In this document: one piece after another, positions 33,443-44,493 of the stretch | Layout of the letters: the number at the start of each line of letters is the position of its first letter | Position numbering within the stretch: position 1 is the stretch's first letter | Source of the DNA: Lingula anatina | Taxonomy: Eukaryota; Brachiopoda; Lingulata; Lingulida; Lingulidae | NCBI RefSeq assembly: GCF_001039355.2 | Contig: NW_019775236.1 | Location: forward strand, 192,130 to 256,129 | DNA length: 64,000 bases | Direction of reading: 5' to 3' | Translations under genes and position numbers: made by a program | The notes under the pieces: model-generated | Told to the model about the DNA's origin: nothing | Database searches by the model: none | What the model saw: the letters and a program-made list of their open reading frames with translations, nothing else

Positions 33443-36400
33443 TTAGTAAGCAATTCCTTCATTTAGCATGGCCTGCTGTTCAGCTTCTTTGGCTCTGCGT
33501 TCACATAATCTCCTGTATCTTTCCAACTCCTAGAAGAAGAAAATTGTAGAACTTATTGAAACATTTTTCAATTCAATAAACACAGATGAATGATTAAAGC
33601 TTTAAAAGATTTAAGTTTGATGAAAAATCCACGACAATGAAATGAAAAAATATTAATCAATAACATCATGTAGTTACTGTGTATAAAACATTTTCTTTAC
33701 CTCATCTTTCTGTTTTCTCATTGAATCAATTGCTGGCTCTGCATACTGGATATCTTTTGCTGGATCTTCAACTGAAGTAGGGGTGTTTAGATTCTGGAAA
33801 GTACACAGTTAAATATAACAAGAATTTATAACATGCATGACTAATTTCATTACAGATTAAGTGCTTAAACCTGAATAAATGGTTAACAGTATTTAAAGGG
33901 ATAATAACTCTTCGTATGACATCTATATTTCACAATAAAAACATTGTGAATAACTCATTGAAATATGTTCTGTTTTATCACAAAAATGGCAGTTATAGCT
34001 ATTATTCTGATATCTGAGCTTGTCTTTAGACCACGTGACCTCCACTGATGGCTATACTCTGCTAAAATCTCTTAAGAGATTTTAACAAAAAACCAAACTT
34101 TTTAGAAAAAAATCAGGGACTAACTTTGAATGTAAAAATGGATNCATCTTTTGCTGGATCTTCAACTGAAGTAGGGGTGTTTAGATTCTGGAAAATACAC
34201 AGTTAAATATATCAAGAATTTATAACATGTATGACTGATTTCATTACAGATGCAGTGTTTAAAACAATAAATGGTTAACAGTACTTACAAAAGATTCTGA
34301 AAGAAATCCATAGTGTTAGCAATGTTTATTTCTATCCAAAGGCATTTTTTACAGCAAAAATCTAAAATTATACTAGATAGGTACAGAATTTTACACCCAT
34401 AATGTGGTTAATCAAATAATAACAAGAAAATTCAACTAAAAATTAAAGTTGTCACAATATGCTATTTCAGTGATAAAATTGATTTTTATTCATGCCTGAT
34501 ATCATCTTCTTTTAATTATTATTCCAAAGCACTGTACTCACCTCTTGTGGAAACATGCTACAATAAGCTCTCTTCCAAAGATCTAAAGGAGTTCTGAATA
34601 AAATAAAGATAAAAAAAATAACATTCATTCATAATATCTAATCTCTTTATGAAAAGACTAAATACAGGTTTAAATTTAATATTCTTTTATTATGCATTGC
34701 AAAATGTACAAATCAAAATCTGATTCACACCTACCCAGTATGAAGCAATGCTATGGGAGCAATCACAACAACAACAACAGTGGTAACCCTGTGTTTGTAT
34801 GTAAAATGCAGTTTGTGTGAATGACTTACTTTGCACTGCCTACTCCTAGTTCATCATCAGAGAGAGGTGGACTACCAATCTGACTCGCAGCATCCAGCCC
34901 AGCTGGTATCAAGAGAGGCTTGTTTTGATCCACTTGGACTGTTTTACTAAAATATATCCATGGTTAAGTTACATTTGGCCACCTTTTCTAATGATATCCA
35001 TTTAATTGTTAAATGTATTATCAATCATTCTCATCTATTTTATATCATCAATCAACAACATTTATATTCTATTTGTTATATGGCTTTGCTACAGATTCAT
35101 GTAACTTCAATTTAAAGAATCGTAGGATTTATGGAACTCAAAGTTGGAAAATGGTCAGGAAGCCAATCTGATCTTCAACAAAATCAATTTAAAAACTTTT
35201 TTAAAAGAAATACTCATCACAATGATTACCCCATATACACATTCCAATCAATTAAATGTTACCTAAAAACAAACTCACCTCATATTTGTGCCAAATACAT
35301 AATGGCTTATTAAAGCTCTAGTTCTCTGAATCAAAGTCTCTTGTTTGCTGCTGAAAAACTGTAAAAATATATCTCGTATTAATTGCAATAAAATTAATGC
35401 ACAGCAGTAAAGATATCAATTCAAGTTCGACATATTACATGTAATTTATTATATCACTGTCACTACTATTTGTTAATTACAGTGTATTTTATTGCCCCAC
35501 AGTAAAAATAAATAAATAAAAACAAGCAGTGACAAATACTAGTGCACACTGTACTTCTTTCAAAACATTTTAATTAATAGTCTTTTCCAGGGCAAAATTT
35601 CACCACAATTTAAACATAACTTACTATTAATGTTGCTCCATAAGAATGTGCTACAAATCTTAATGTTTTGCAAATTGTTTTCCTTTTTTCTGGCTCAAAC
35701 TCCTGAAAAAAATCATGCAGGTTTTTAAATTTTGAATTGAAGGGAAAAATGAAACTATGCAGTGGTGTCATATTTTGAGTTTTTCCAGTTTGTAATACAA
35801 TCTTATTTTCATCACTGAGTTTGTATTTTTGCTGTATTTTTAAGCACAAGAGTTACAAACTCTTTCTTAGCTTTGAAATATTTGAAATGTGTACATCAAG
35901 ACCCATAATTCAAATATCTAATGACATTTAAAAGATCCAGTAGCAGTTTGAGCATCTCAGATTCTACTCACTTGAAATAGGTCGTATTTACTTCCAATAA
36001 TTGCCAAAGGTATGGGGAATGGATCTAGTAATTCTTTATCCTGTAAAATGAACCAAATAATTTGCAGTGACAATCAGACATTTTAAGCATATACATGTAC
36101 AATAATCATGAAGAAACATATGCCTTATAGACACTATTTTCTCTAGGGCAATGTACTGCAAGCATATTCATTGGGAAATTATTAAAAATAACTTATAATG
36201 CATATAATAGTATCAGTTGATATCATCTAAGTTGTCCCTTTCAGTCAAATGCCAAACAAACCATGTCATTTGAATAGTATTATGACTTAGCTTGGTTTAA
36301 GAACCACCTAGGAAAATTCAGAATGAGCAATCATAAGAACGGACAACATTTTAAACTGAACAGTTCATCTGTATAATTTTAAGCCTGGTGTACCCTAGCT

Positions 36401-39400
36401 ATACCCCAAATCCATACATTACTATAGGATAATACTGCTATAAACAAACTTCCCAAACAGGAGGATATTGTTTTTAATAAAACAGGGCTTGACACTAACT
36501 TTTTTCGATACTGGCCCGCGATATGGGTAAATATTGCAAGGATGATTTGACACATGACATTTTACTTGGTCTTTGGCCCAGTGACCCCATCGATTCAATG
36601 GCCCTAGTTTGGTTTTCAGTGGCCCAGGGCCAGTGGGCCACCCTTAATGTCAAGCCCTGTAAAATGGCTCACAAAGTAAAATTTAAGGCTATCTGCCTAC
36701 TTACCGGGTGGTCCTCTCCCACTCTCTCCCATGCAGCGTGTTCCATTTTCTGTGCCAGTTCTGGGTTTTTGTTTTTTAGTTCATTCATTGCAACCTTCAC
36801 TTTACTCTGAGCTTCATTTAAGAGACATTCTAAGGTTGCCCATAGCTCATTAGGTTGAGACAAATCTAGGACCATAACCAATGCTGTGTTCCTAAGTAAA
36901 AACAAGTTTTTTTTTTAAATCCCATCGATAAGCTGATCAGCTAATATTCCCTGTAAAATTCTGTTAGAACAAACAGCATAAATCATGGTTGAAAAGATCA
37001 AAGACTTTAAAACCAATTGTTTAAAGGGATAATAACTCTTCGTATGAGGTCTATATTTCACAATAAAAACATTGTGAATAACTTATAGAAATATTATGTA
37101 TTCTGTTTTACGACAAAAACAGCAGTTATAGCTATTATTCTTATATCTAAGCTTGTCTTCAGACCACGTGACCTCCATTGATGGCTATACTCTGTTATAA
37201 TCTCTTAAGAGATTTTAACAAAAAAAACAAACTTTTTAGAAAAAAAAGCAGGGACTAACTTTGAATGTAAAAATGGATTCATTAACCATTGGTAAGTATG
37301 GGAAAATTGTTGTTCACTCCAGGAAAATTCATTTTTTGGCCAAAACGAATAGTTATTATCCCTTTAATTGATGGAATTTTCAATTTTTTTATAAAATGAA
37401 ATAAATGTAATTCAAACAGATATGTAATGTTGAGCAATTAGTATCATGATTCAAGCAAACTTGCTTAGATGAAATTAAAACAAGGCAGCAAAGCCGTCAA
37501 ATGTACAGACAAAAAACAGAAAATAAAGATNCCCGCGATATGGGTAAATATTGCAAGGATGATTTGACACATGACATTTTACTTGGTCTTTGGGCCAGTG
37601 ACCCCATCGATTCAATGGCCCTAGGTTGGTTTTCAGTGGCCCAGGGCCAGTGGGCCACCCTTAATGTCAAGCCCTGTAAAATGACTCACAAAGTAAAATT
37701 TAAGGCTCTCTGCCTACTTACCGGGTGGTCCTCTCCGACTCTCTCCCATGCAGCTTGTTCCATTTTCTGTGCCAGTTCTGGGTTTTTGTTTTTTAGTTCA
37801 TTCATTGCAACCTTCACTTTACTCTGAGCTTCATTTAAGAGACATTCTAAGGTTGCCCATAGCTCATTAGGTTGAGACAAATCTAGGACCATAACCAATG
37901 CTGTGTTCCTAAGTAAAAACAAGTTTTTTTTTAATCCCATCGATAAGCTGATCAGCTAATATTCCCTGTAAAATTCTGTTAGAACAAACAGCATAAATCA
38001 TGGTTGAAAAGATCCAAGACTTTAAAACCAATTGTTCAAAGGGATAATAACTCTTCGTATGAGGTCTATATTTCACAATAAAAACATTGTGAATAACTCA
38101 TAGAAATATTATGTATTCTGTTTTATGACAAAAACAGCAGTTATAGCTATTATTCTTATATCTAAGCTTGTCTTCAGACCACGTGACTTCCATTGATGGC
38201 TATACTCTGTTATAATCTCTTAAGAGATTTTAACAAAAAATCAAACTTTTTAGAAAAAAACCAGGGACTAACTTTGAATGTAAAAATGGATTCATTAACC
38301 ATTGGTAAGTATGGGAAAATTGTTGTTCACTCCAGGAAAATTCATTTTTTGGCCAAAACGAATAGTTATTATCCCTTTAATTGATGGAATTTTCAATTTT
38401 TTTATAAAATGAAAAAAATGTAATTCAAACAGATATGTAATGTTGAGCAATTAGTATCATGATTCAAGCAAACTTGCTTAGATGAAATTTAAAAAACTAT
38501 ATCACTTCCTTAATAAAGATTCTAATTCGCACAACTTACTTAAGGGTATCAGCACTGAGTGGAATGGCCATCAACTTAGAGAGCCAGGTTCCTCCCCCTA
38601 GTTCATATATGTGGGCCACATCCTTGGCCTTTCAAAAAAGAATAAGCATTTAATCACAAGTACTTGTGACTTTTTAACTGAGAATATCAAAATGTTAATC
38701 ATATCACAATCTTGAAAATAACATATTTCATGCATAGAATAACATAAATGTACAGTATCAAAATGTGTTTTGGTGTATACTAGTACATCGTATTAGTGCT
38801 AATGACTTATTACCCACCAGATTAGATGCTCTTGCACGTCTTCCATATGTATACTCCAATGCAGTTGTGGGTTTAGGTGTCTCATCCCTATGAAAATAAT
38901 GGGTATGGTTACATTCATGTGAGCTTCAATCTCAACAGTCATGTTTATGACCACTATTTTGTGTCATCTAAGATGAGATTACACAGTACATCTCAAAAAA
39001 ATATAATTATGTAGCTTTAGTTTAAGGTAGGAAGTATTTAAATATTTGAAGCCAAATACTCCCATTTTCAATATAGTTCAACAGAATATTTTAAAAATCC
39101 TTTAGAAGAAATCAAAATCATTAATTTATTAAATCAAGACATGATCTTGAATTATAGCATCTTTTCATGGATAATTAAGTTTTGTTTTAAACAAGGTCTA
39201 ATCAAAATTTCAAAATGGCATGACTTTAAATGACACCAATACATTGCGAAATTATTCTTTATTAAAAGGTGTCCTCTACACCTTTCAAAATTATTTTTCT
39301 TTCAGAAAATAACAAAAAAAAATTAATTATTATTATATTACCTGTCTAAAAAGCGAAGAATGATGGAGGTCTTGCCCTTCAAAGATAAAAATATATCTAT

Positions 39401-41498
39401 ATCTAAACTGGCAAAAAAATAGATGGTAAACTTGCAAATGCTATATACTGTACACTTATTGCAGCATGGGTAATTAATAAAACTGTTATGAAATATATGG
39501 ATTAAACAAACATTGTCATTTAAGGGTAACTGTGACAACAACAAATACTGTAATTTTCCAATCATACTGAATTAGGTTTAATAGATAAGTTAATTTTTCT
39601 GGATAAAATAGGATTTTTTTTTCAATTTTTCAAATATTTCTGTTGTCAAATATATCAAACTTACTGAGTTCTTGCTCCCAATGACAAAAACTGCGGCCTC
39701 ATCTTTTGGTTGCCTTTCATCTTCTGCAAAACCAATTTCCCTCTGTTCATTAAACTCACTTTTATGCATAACTTTTAAAACTCATGTCAATATCAATAAG
39801 AGGCTATCAGCCAATAATTGAAATAATAAAACAATTGATCCTAAGCCAAAATAAAGCATCACATATCTATAGGATGCAATGATTAAAAAAATCATTAATC
39901 ACAACATCAAATATGTGAATTAAAATGCAATTTATAATTCTACAGGTAACAAGGTCTTAATCAGTTCATAGCACATTATGGATAAATAACAAATTTTAAA
40001 AGCAAAGGATAGGTTATCAATAAAAGTCTTAGGATAAATCTGAAAGGAAAAAGTATAAAATTTCTCATAATTACTTTCGATGCCATTTGCCTGATCTACT
40101 ACCAGGTCCCATATACTCTTCTCTCTGAAACAACAAAGTATGTTCTTCTTTGGTCCTGTTCACAACCAAAGTTGATCTGCAGACTAACAGATCTGCAGAT
40201 CAAAAATGGCTGACCCACTTGAAAGCTTGCGGCGTAATCTCCTCAGGGAATCTATTCAGTGTCTATTAGGAGATCAAACCACAAGCTTTCAAGTAGGTCG
40301 GTCATATTTGATCCGCAGATCCGTTAGTCCATGAACCAACCGCCTTTAATCACATGCAATGTTTTACAACAGTGAACAAATTTTCTGTTCCATGCAGTCA
40401 AACTTTCTTGTCAAAAGTTTCTTTAATAAAACACTTAATTTCAAATGCTAAAAAAGAAAGAGAAGAGGCCTTAGGCTCAGATGCACAAATGAAGTCCCAC
40501 CGCACATGATTAGAGATATTTTGTACTCTACCTCACGCTCGGCTGTCACCTTGATTGGATAGTAAACAATTGTCGTAATATCACTAAATGATTTTAAAAA
40601 CGGGTGCATAAACTTGGAAACCACCTAGAACAACCTTAGACTGCCACATTAATCCAAAACAATGCAAAAATAAACTATAACAAGTGGTTAAAGCCTTCAA
40701 GCCGAATGTCGTAAAGTCCCCATATACCTCCATAGAGACAATAAAATAGAGTAAGCTTGTGAAACAAGATTCCACAAATTTAAACATAATTATCAAAATA
40801 AAATACTGCCGGGCATCGGAGCGGCCTAAAACTTGGCACACTCACCGCAAATGCCGCAGGCTACATCATCCCGTCGCTCGTTTGTTAATTCCGTGCATGG
40901 CATACGCACAATCAAACCGTAAATCCAAATTCCCGCTTTGACGCTTGAGTCAGTCCTCTCCACAAACCGCAGGGTTAGCATTACAAATACCTGTCCAATG
41001 GCATGGCTTCTTTTTCGTAAGCTCGGTGTAATGGGAGGTTAGAGAGGACCGACTCAAGCGTCAAAGCGGGAATTTGGATTTACGGTTTGATTGTGCGTAT
41101 GCCACGTGCGGTATTAACAAACGAGTGATGGGATGATGTAGCCTGCGGCATTTGCGGTAAGTGTGCCAAGTTTTAGGCCACTCCGATGCCCGGCAGAATT
41201 TTATTTCGATTATTATGTTTAAATTTGTGGAATCTTGTTTCACAAGCTTACTCTATTTTATTGTCTCTATGGAGGTTAATGGGGACTTTACAACATTTGG
41301 CTTGAAGGCTTTAACCACTTGTTATAGTTTATTTTTGCATTGTTTTGGATTAATGTGGCAGTCTAAGGTTGTTCTAACTTCTAGGTGGTTTCCAAGTTTA
41401 TGCACCCGTTTTTAAAATCATTTAGTGATATTACGACAATCGTTTACTATCCAATCAAGGTGACAGCCGAGCGTGCTCTACCTCAAGATTTCCAACAT
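33443..41498 (-). CDS. DYNC2LI1: Cytoplasmic dynein 2 light intermediate chain 1, 14 exons
   Basis: Subunit of the dynein-2 motor that drives retrograde intraflagellar transport in cilia. Exons in transcript order: 41482-41498, 40075-40124, 39665-39723, 39342-39376, 38818-38887, 38540-38628, 37722-37908 (or its copy 36705-36891), 35972-36040, 35625-35702, 35279-35358, 34830-34946, 34542-34593, 33701-33793, 33443-33529. They total 1083 nt, 360 residues (human 351). A Walker A-like loop GSKNSGKTS lies at residues 38-46. Landmarks colinear with the human protein include [57 protein letters not shown] and [14 protein letters not shown]. The C-terminus ends NEGIAY. Exon 1 is short and inferred from phase (needs phase 2) and weak N-terminal similarity ([14 protein letters not shown]). 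The other exons are secure. Confidence 0.94.
33701..33793 (-). other. DYNC2LI1: DYNC2LI1 penultimate exon; truncated second copy at 34145-34193
   Basis: The complete exon (31 codons, [10 protein letters not shown] to RKQKDE) is at 33701-33793. Its 5' half and upstream intron reappear at 34145-34290 just after a single N at 34144, with SNP-level differences. The second copy lacks the exon's 3' half and a splice donor, so it is a contig-overlap remnant, not a real exon. Confidence 0.85.
33897..34143 (+). mobile_element. TTAA-flanked MITE, copy truncated by contig end
   Basis: Begins TTAA|AGGGATAATAACT and matches the first about 247 bases of the two complete copies at 37025 and 38040 before stopping at the N at 34144. 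The overlapping second contig lacks the element at the matching position. Confidence 0.85.
36483..36659. mobile_element. hAT-like MITE, ends CAGGGCTTGACA
   Basis: The left terminus CAGGGCTTGACACTAA is mirrored by TTAATGTCAAGCCCTG on the right, giving 16-bp terminal repeats with one mismatch in a 177-bp element. CAGGG termini are typical of hAT-derived MITEs. A left-truncated second copy begins at 37532 after the N at 37531, so the contig join falls inside the element. Confidence 0.8.
36705..36891 (-). other. DYNC2LI1: Second copy of DYNC2LI1 exon 7
   Basis: 187-nt exon ([10 protein letters not shown] to VGEDHP) with intact acceptor and donor. It differs from the copy at 37722-37908 by a His/Gln change and synonymous sites. 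Entry phase is 2 and exit phase 0, so splicing in both copies would shift the frame. Confidence 0.85.
37025..37363 (+). mobile_element. TTAA-flanked MITE, complete copy A
   Basis: 339 bp bounded by TTAA on both sides, with terminal repeats AGGGATAATAACT (19 bases with one mismatch: left AGGGATAATAACTCTTCGT, right complement AGGGATAATAACTATTCGT). TTAA targets are the hallmark of piggyBac transposases. The element is non-coding and sits in a DYNC2LI1 intron. Confidence 0.88.
38040..38376 (+). mobile_element. TTAA-flanked MITE, complete copy B
   Basis: Counterpart of copy A within the second duplication unit. The right flank is TTAA and the left flank has mutated to TCAA. It is probably the same insertion on the other allele. 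Confidence 0.85.
40178..40333. mobile_element. Hairpin MITE in DYNC2LI1 intron 1
   Basis: The arm CTAACAGATCTGCAGATCAA...ACTTGAAAGCTTGCGG at 40183-40233 is repeated inverted at 40279-40328 (CCACAAGCTTTCAAGT...GATCCGCAGATCCGTTAG). About 55-bp arms surround a short, partly paired centre. No clear target duplication is seen. Confidence 0.75.
40534..41475. mobile_element. 942-bp foldback element, 8-bp target duplication CTCTACCT
   Basis: Two arms of about 430 bp (40534-40962 and 41045-41475) are inverted near-identical copies separated by about 80 bp. Outer ends are CACGCTCGGCTGTCACC and its complement. CTCTACCT flanks both sides (40526-40533 and 41476-41483), an 8-bp duplication with central TA as described for Buster-type hAT insertions. 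The arms contain mirror-image open frames of 84-85 codons that are a by-product of the symmetry. Superfamily assignment is inferred from the duplication length. Confidence 0.9.
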
Positions 41499-42040
41499 TA
41501 TCAATTTTAGACATTTTAAGTACCGGTGCGTCTAAGTTGAGCGAGGTCCAAGAACTTAAATGTCAACATTAATTACCGGGGGGTAGAAAAAAAAACTGCC
41601 AAAAACAATGAGTTAATGTAAATTGGTCAAATAAATGATAATTACCCTTTTGACATTTTTGTGTACTGTATGCAGTACGTCTTGTAAGCTTAGGCATTCA
41701 TAACTCGCCAGTTAGTCGACTTGATTCAAATGCCGTCTGCTTCACCTTGTACGTTGTCAACGAAGCAAGCACCTGCGGTATTCACAGCTCCGCACTGAAA
41801 ATTTACATCTCAATCTTTGGTTTAAACATCTGATATCCCAATGCAAAAGAAAAATGTCGATTTCCCGAAATTAATATAACGCTTTGTACAAAATGACACA
41901 GCTTATTGCAACATAAGATACCTTTGGTTATTAGATGTAGTTTATTATTTTCAAGTTAAAATTCACTGATTTGATCACTGGCTTATCCTGTACCAAATTA
42001 CCAAATATCACATATTGGTACGTCATACTTTCCCAGTATC
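41499..42040. promoter_or_regulatory. Head-to-head promoter region of DYNC2LI1 and KIFBP
   Basis: Only 542 bp lie between the inferred DYNC2LI1 start codon (minus) and the KIFBP start codon (plus), leaving room for one shared bidirectional promoter. No TATA box or X-box stands out. An out-of-frame ATG for DYNC2LI1 is at 41512-41514. Confidence 0.6.
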
Positions 42041-44201
42041 ATGGCGAACGTTGAACAGTACTTGCTGGATGAGGGTTATGAGAAATTCAAAGAAGCGTAC
42101 AGGCTTAGTGATATTGAGTCTAAGAATGACCCTGAAGAAGAGCCTTACAGATCAAAGTATAAGTCCAGAGAAATATTGAAGCAACTGCATGAAAAGATAT
42201 CCGACTTACGTGGTAGGTTGATTTTGCCGGTGACAATTGAGGAGACTGAGAATTGAGAATAACTAGTACAACTGTACCAGTACATGCATGTGTAGCCACA
42301 AGCATGAATTGAAATCATATCATTTTTGGATAGGTGAAGTCCTAGTATCAACGTTTTTAAAATATTATTTAGTTAAAAATTCAAAAATAATCAAACAAAA
42401 AATTTATTATAAAGTGTTAAAGAATTTAAATTATAAATGTTCATATTTTATCATATTGTGTCATCTTTTTGCAGATGAAAATGAATCTAAGGATGACTTA
42501 GAGAAAACCAAAATCCGACTTGGTCTTCTTGAGTATCTGATTGGTGTCAATTACCTGGATACTGAAGAAATGTCATCTGGAGAAGAGCACATTAAGAAAT
42601 GCATGGATCTCCTGGAGAGCCACAAACTGGACATTAAAGCATGTAACCTAGTACAGAATGCCTACAACCAGTTGGGTATCTTATGGACAACTCGCCGGCA
42701 ACCAGACACAGCACTGTCATACCTCCAGAGATCAGAGGATTTATACAAACAGTTTAAGCAAGAGGTTGGAAATGCCCCATGGAAACTAAGTGAATTGTTT
42801 CAGCCTGAGAGAACCAAGGATGTTGAAAAGCTTGACAAGGAGAGAGAGGCAAACTTTGAAAGTACCTACACTCACACCTTGTACTATTTGGCTCAAGTAT
42901 ATGCCAAGGTCGACCAGACAGAGAAGGCTGCTGTATATTGTCATGACACACTGCGTCGCCAACTGGACACTGACCAGTTTGACCCCTTAGATTGGATGCT
43001 GAATGCTGCAACTTTGTCCCAATACTACATCACACAAGGGGAATTCCGCTATGCTCGACACTGTCTAGCTAGTGCAAACTTTATGTTAAGTGAAGTGATG
43101 TCAACTCCTCCTGAAGATGAAGCAGAGAGAGAGAAGGTGGACAAGGCAAAAGCAGACCTGGAAAGATGCTGGTCTAAGTACTGCCTTGCCCTTATGGAGC
43201 TTTCAAGAGAAAGACTGATGGATGAGGTCGGAGACATGGATGAAGAGCTTCGCAGGACACGAGTAGAAGAGGAGACAAAAGAGGAGACAGATGGCAAGAA
43301 TGAAAGGGAGGAAATGAGGGGTAAAAAAGAAGGTAACACTGTAGGGACAGGGGATCATAATCAAGATCAGGCAGATGGTGCAACAAATCTTAATGGAAAC
43401 GATATTGGAAATAAGGACAAAACTAAAATAGATTTGAAATTTAACTTAGAAGTAACAAAATATGAGGAACTAGTAACAGACCAGTACTTGTTGATATTCA
43501 GTGATGCAAGAGAAGTTTTCCTTAAAGCTCAAAGCTGGTTGAATTCTGCTAAAGAACTCTATTCTCTAGATGATTGGTGTTCTGATTATGTGGAGATCAT
43601 CCAGGATCAGAGCAAGTTGTTCAAGGTGCTGGCTTTCTTTGAACCAGATTTTGAAAGGCAGTGCAAAATGCATAAACGGCGCATAGATATGCTGTCAGAC
43701 GTACTTAAAGAACTTAACCCGCAGTTTTACCTGCTTGTCTGTCGCCAGCTAATGTATGAGCTCGCAGAAACCTACAGCTCAATGCTGGACCTAAAGCTAG
43801 CCATCATAGAGGCCAGTGGAGATCCACCAACCCAGCATGCTGTCAAAAAAGTGAACCAGTTGATCAGACAGAGCTTGGAGAAATACAATGCTTACATCGA
43901 TTCCCTCAGGGACCCCAAGAAACAGTTGCCAGATAAATTTGCTGAAGATGATGTGCGCCCAGCCTTGATTGCCAAGTTTTGTACTGGAAGGCTGTATTCT
44001 AAATTGATTGATCCAGACCCTGTTGAAAGGCTAAGAAATATGAGTTCGAGTTTAGAATGTTACAAATTTATAGTTGATTACTGTAAAAGGAATCCTGAAG
44101 CAGTAGAGAAGGTGAAAAGTGAGCATGGTCTCTGTGTTGAAATGGCAACATTACTGCCTGCAAAGATGGAACGCTTAAGGGAATCCACTGCAGAACTATA
44201 A
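42041..44201 (+). CDS. KIFBP: KIF-binding protein, two exons
   Basis: TPR-rich regulator that binds kinesin motor domains and blocks their microtubule attachment; loss causes neuronal defects in vertebrates. Exons 42041-42212 and 42475-44201 (1899 nt, 632 residues; human 621). The start MANV matches the human start, and the next residues (KFKEAYRLSDIE, PYRSKYKSREIL) align. Other landmarks are NQLGILWTTR, YTHTLYYLAQVYAKVDQTEKAAVYCHDTL, here split as YTHTLYYLAQVY and EKAAVYCHDTL, then NAATLSQYYI, VLAFFEPDFERQCKMHKRRI (given as FERQCKMHKRRI), SLRDPKKQLPDKF and the C-terminal LLPAKMERLRES. Between about residues 310 and 370 there is a longer, Lys/Glu/Asn-rich low-complexity insert than in the human protein. 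Confidence 0.96.
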
Positions 44202-44483
44202 ACCTTGAAATATCAATATACTTTATCAAATACATTTGCACTGGAATGTTTATGCTTCTCTGTTGTGACCAATGCATACTATGTGTGATGTTGTCATTCC
44301 TGTCAATAATGAGACAGCCTGAAGACTGAAAAACTACATGTTGAGGAGATTGTCATAATTGTGTTTCCATTTGTCCTATTTTCAGAAGATATTGCTGTTT
44401 GTAGCATTTTAAGGAAAGTTGAAAACAATCAAACATTGGAACAGTATCTTTTATTCATGAATGTTAAAAGTTAGAATCTAGTG

Positions 44484-44493
44484 AATAAATAAA
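44484..44493 (+). terminator. KIFBP poly(A) signals
   Basis: Two overlapping AATAAA hexamers about 285 bp after the KIFBP stop codon. Confidence 0.65.

Larger units (their letters stand above)
36515..38492. repeat. About 960-bp tandem duplication split by one N
   Basis: 36515-37480 and 37532-38492 are nearly identical (scattered substitutions and short indels), each with one copy of a DYNC2LI1 exon and one MITE. The single N at 37531 marks a contig join. The pattern fits two alleles placed side by side better than a genuine duplication. Confidence 0.9.

Noticed and set aside
34145-34193. Extra copy of a DYNC2LI1 exon
   Set aside because: It lacks the 3' half and the donor and begins right after an N; it is an unmerged allelic contig end.
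40584-41415. Two similar open frames of 84-85 codons on opposite strands
   Set aside because: They are the two arms of the foldback element; the symmetry explains the repeated peptide.
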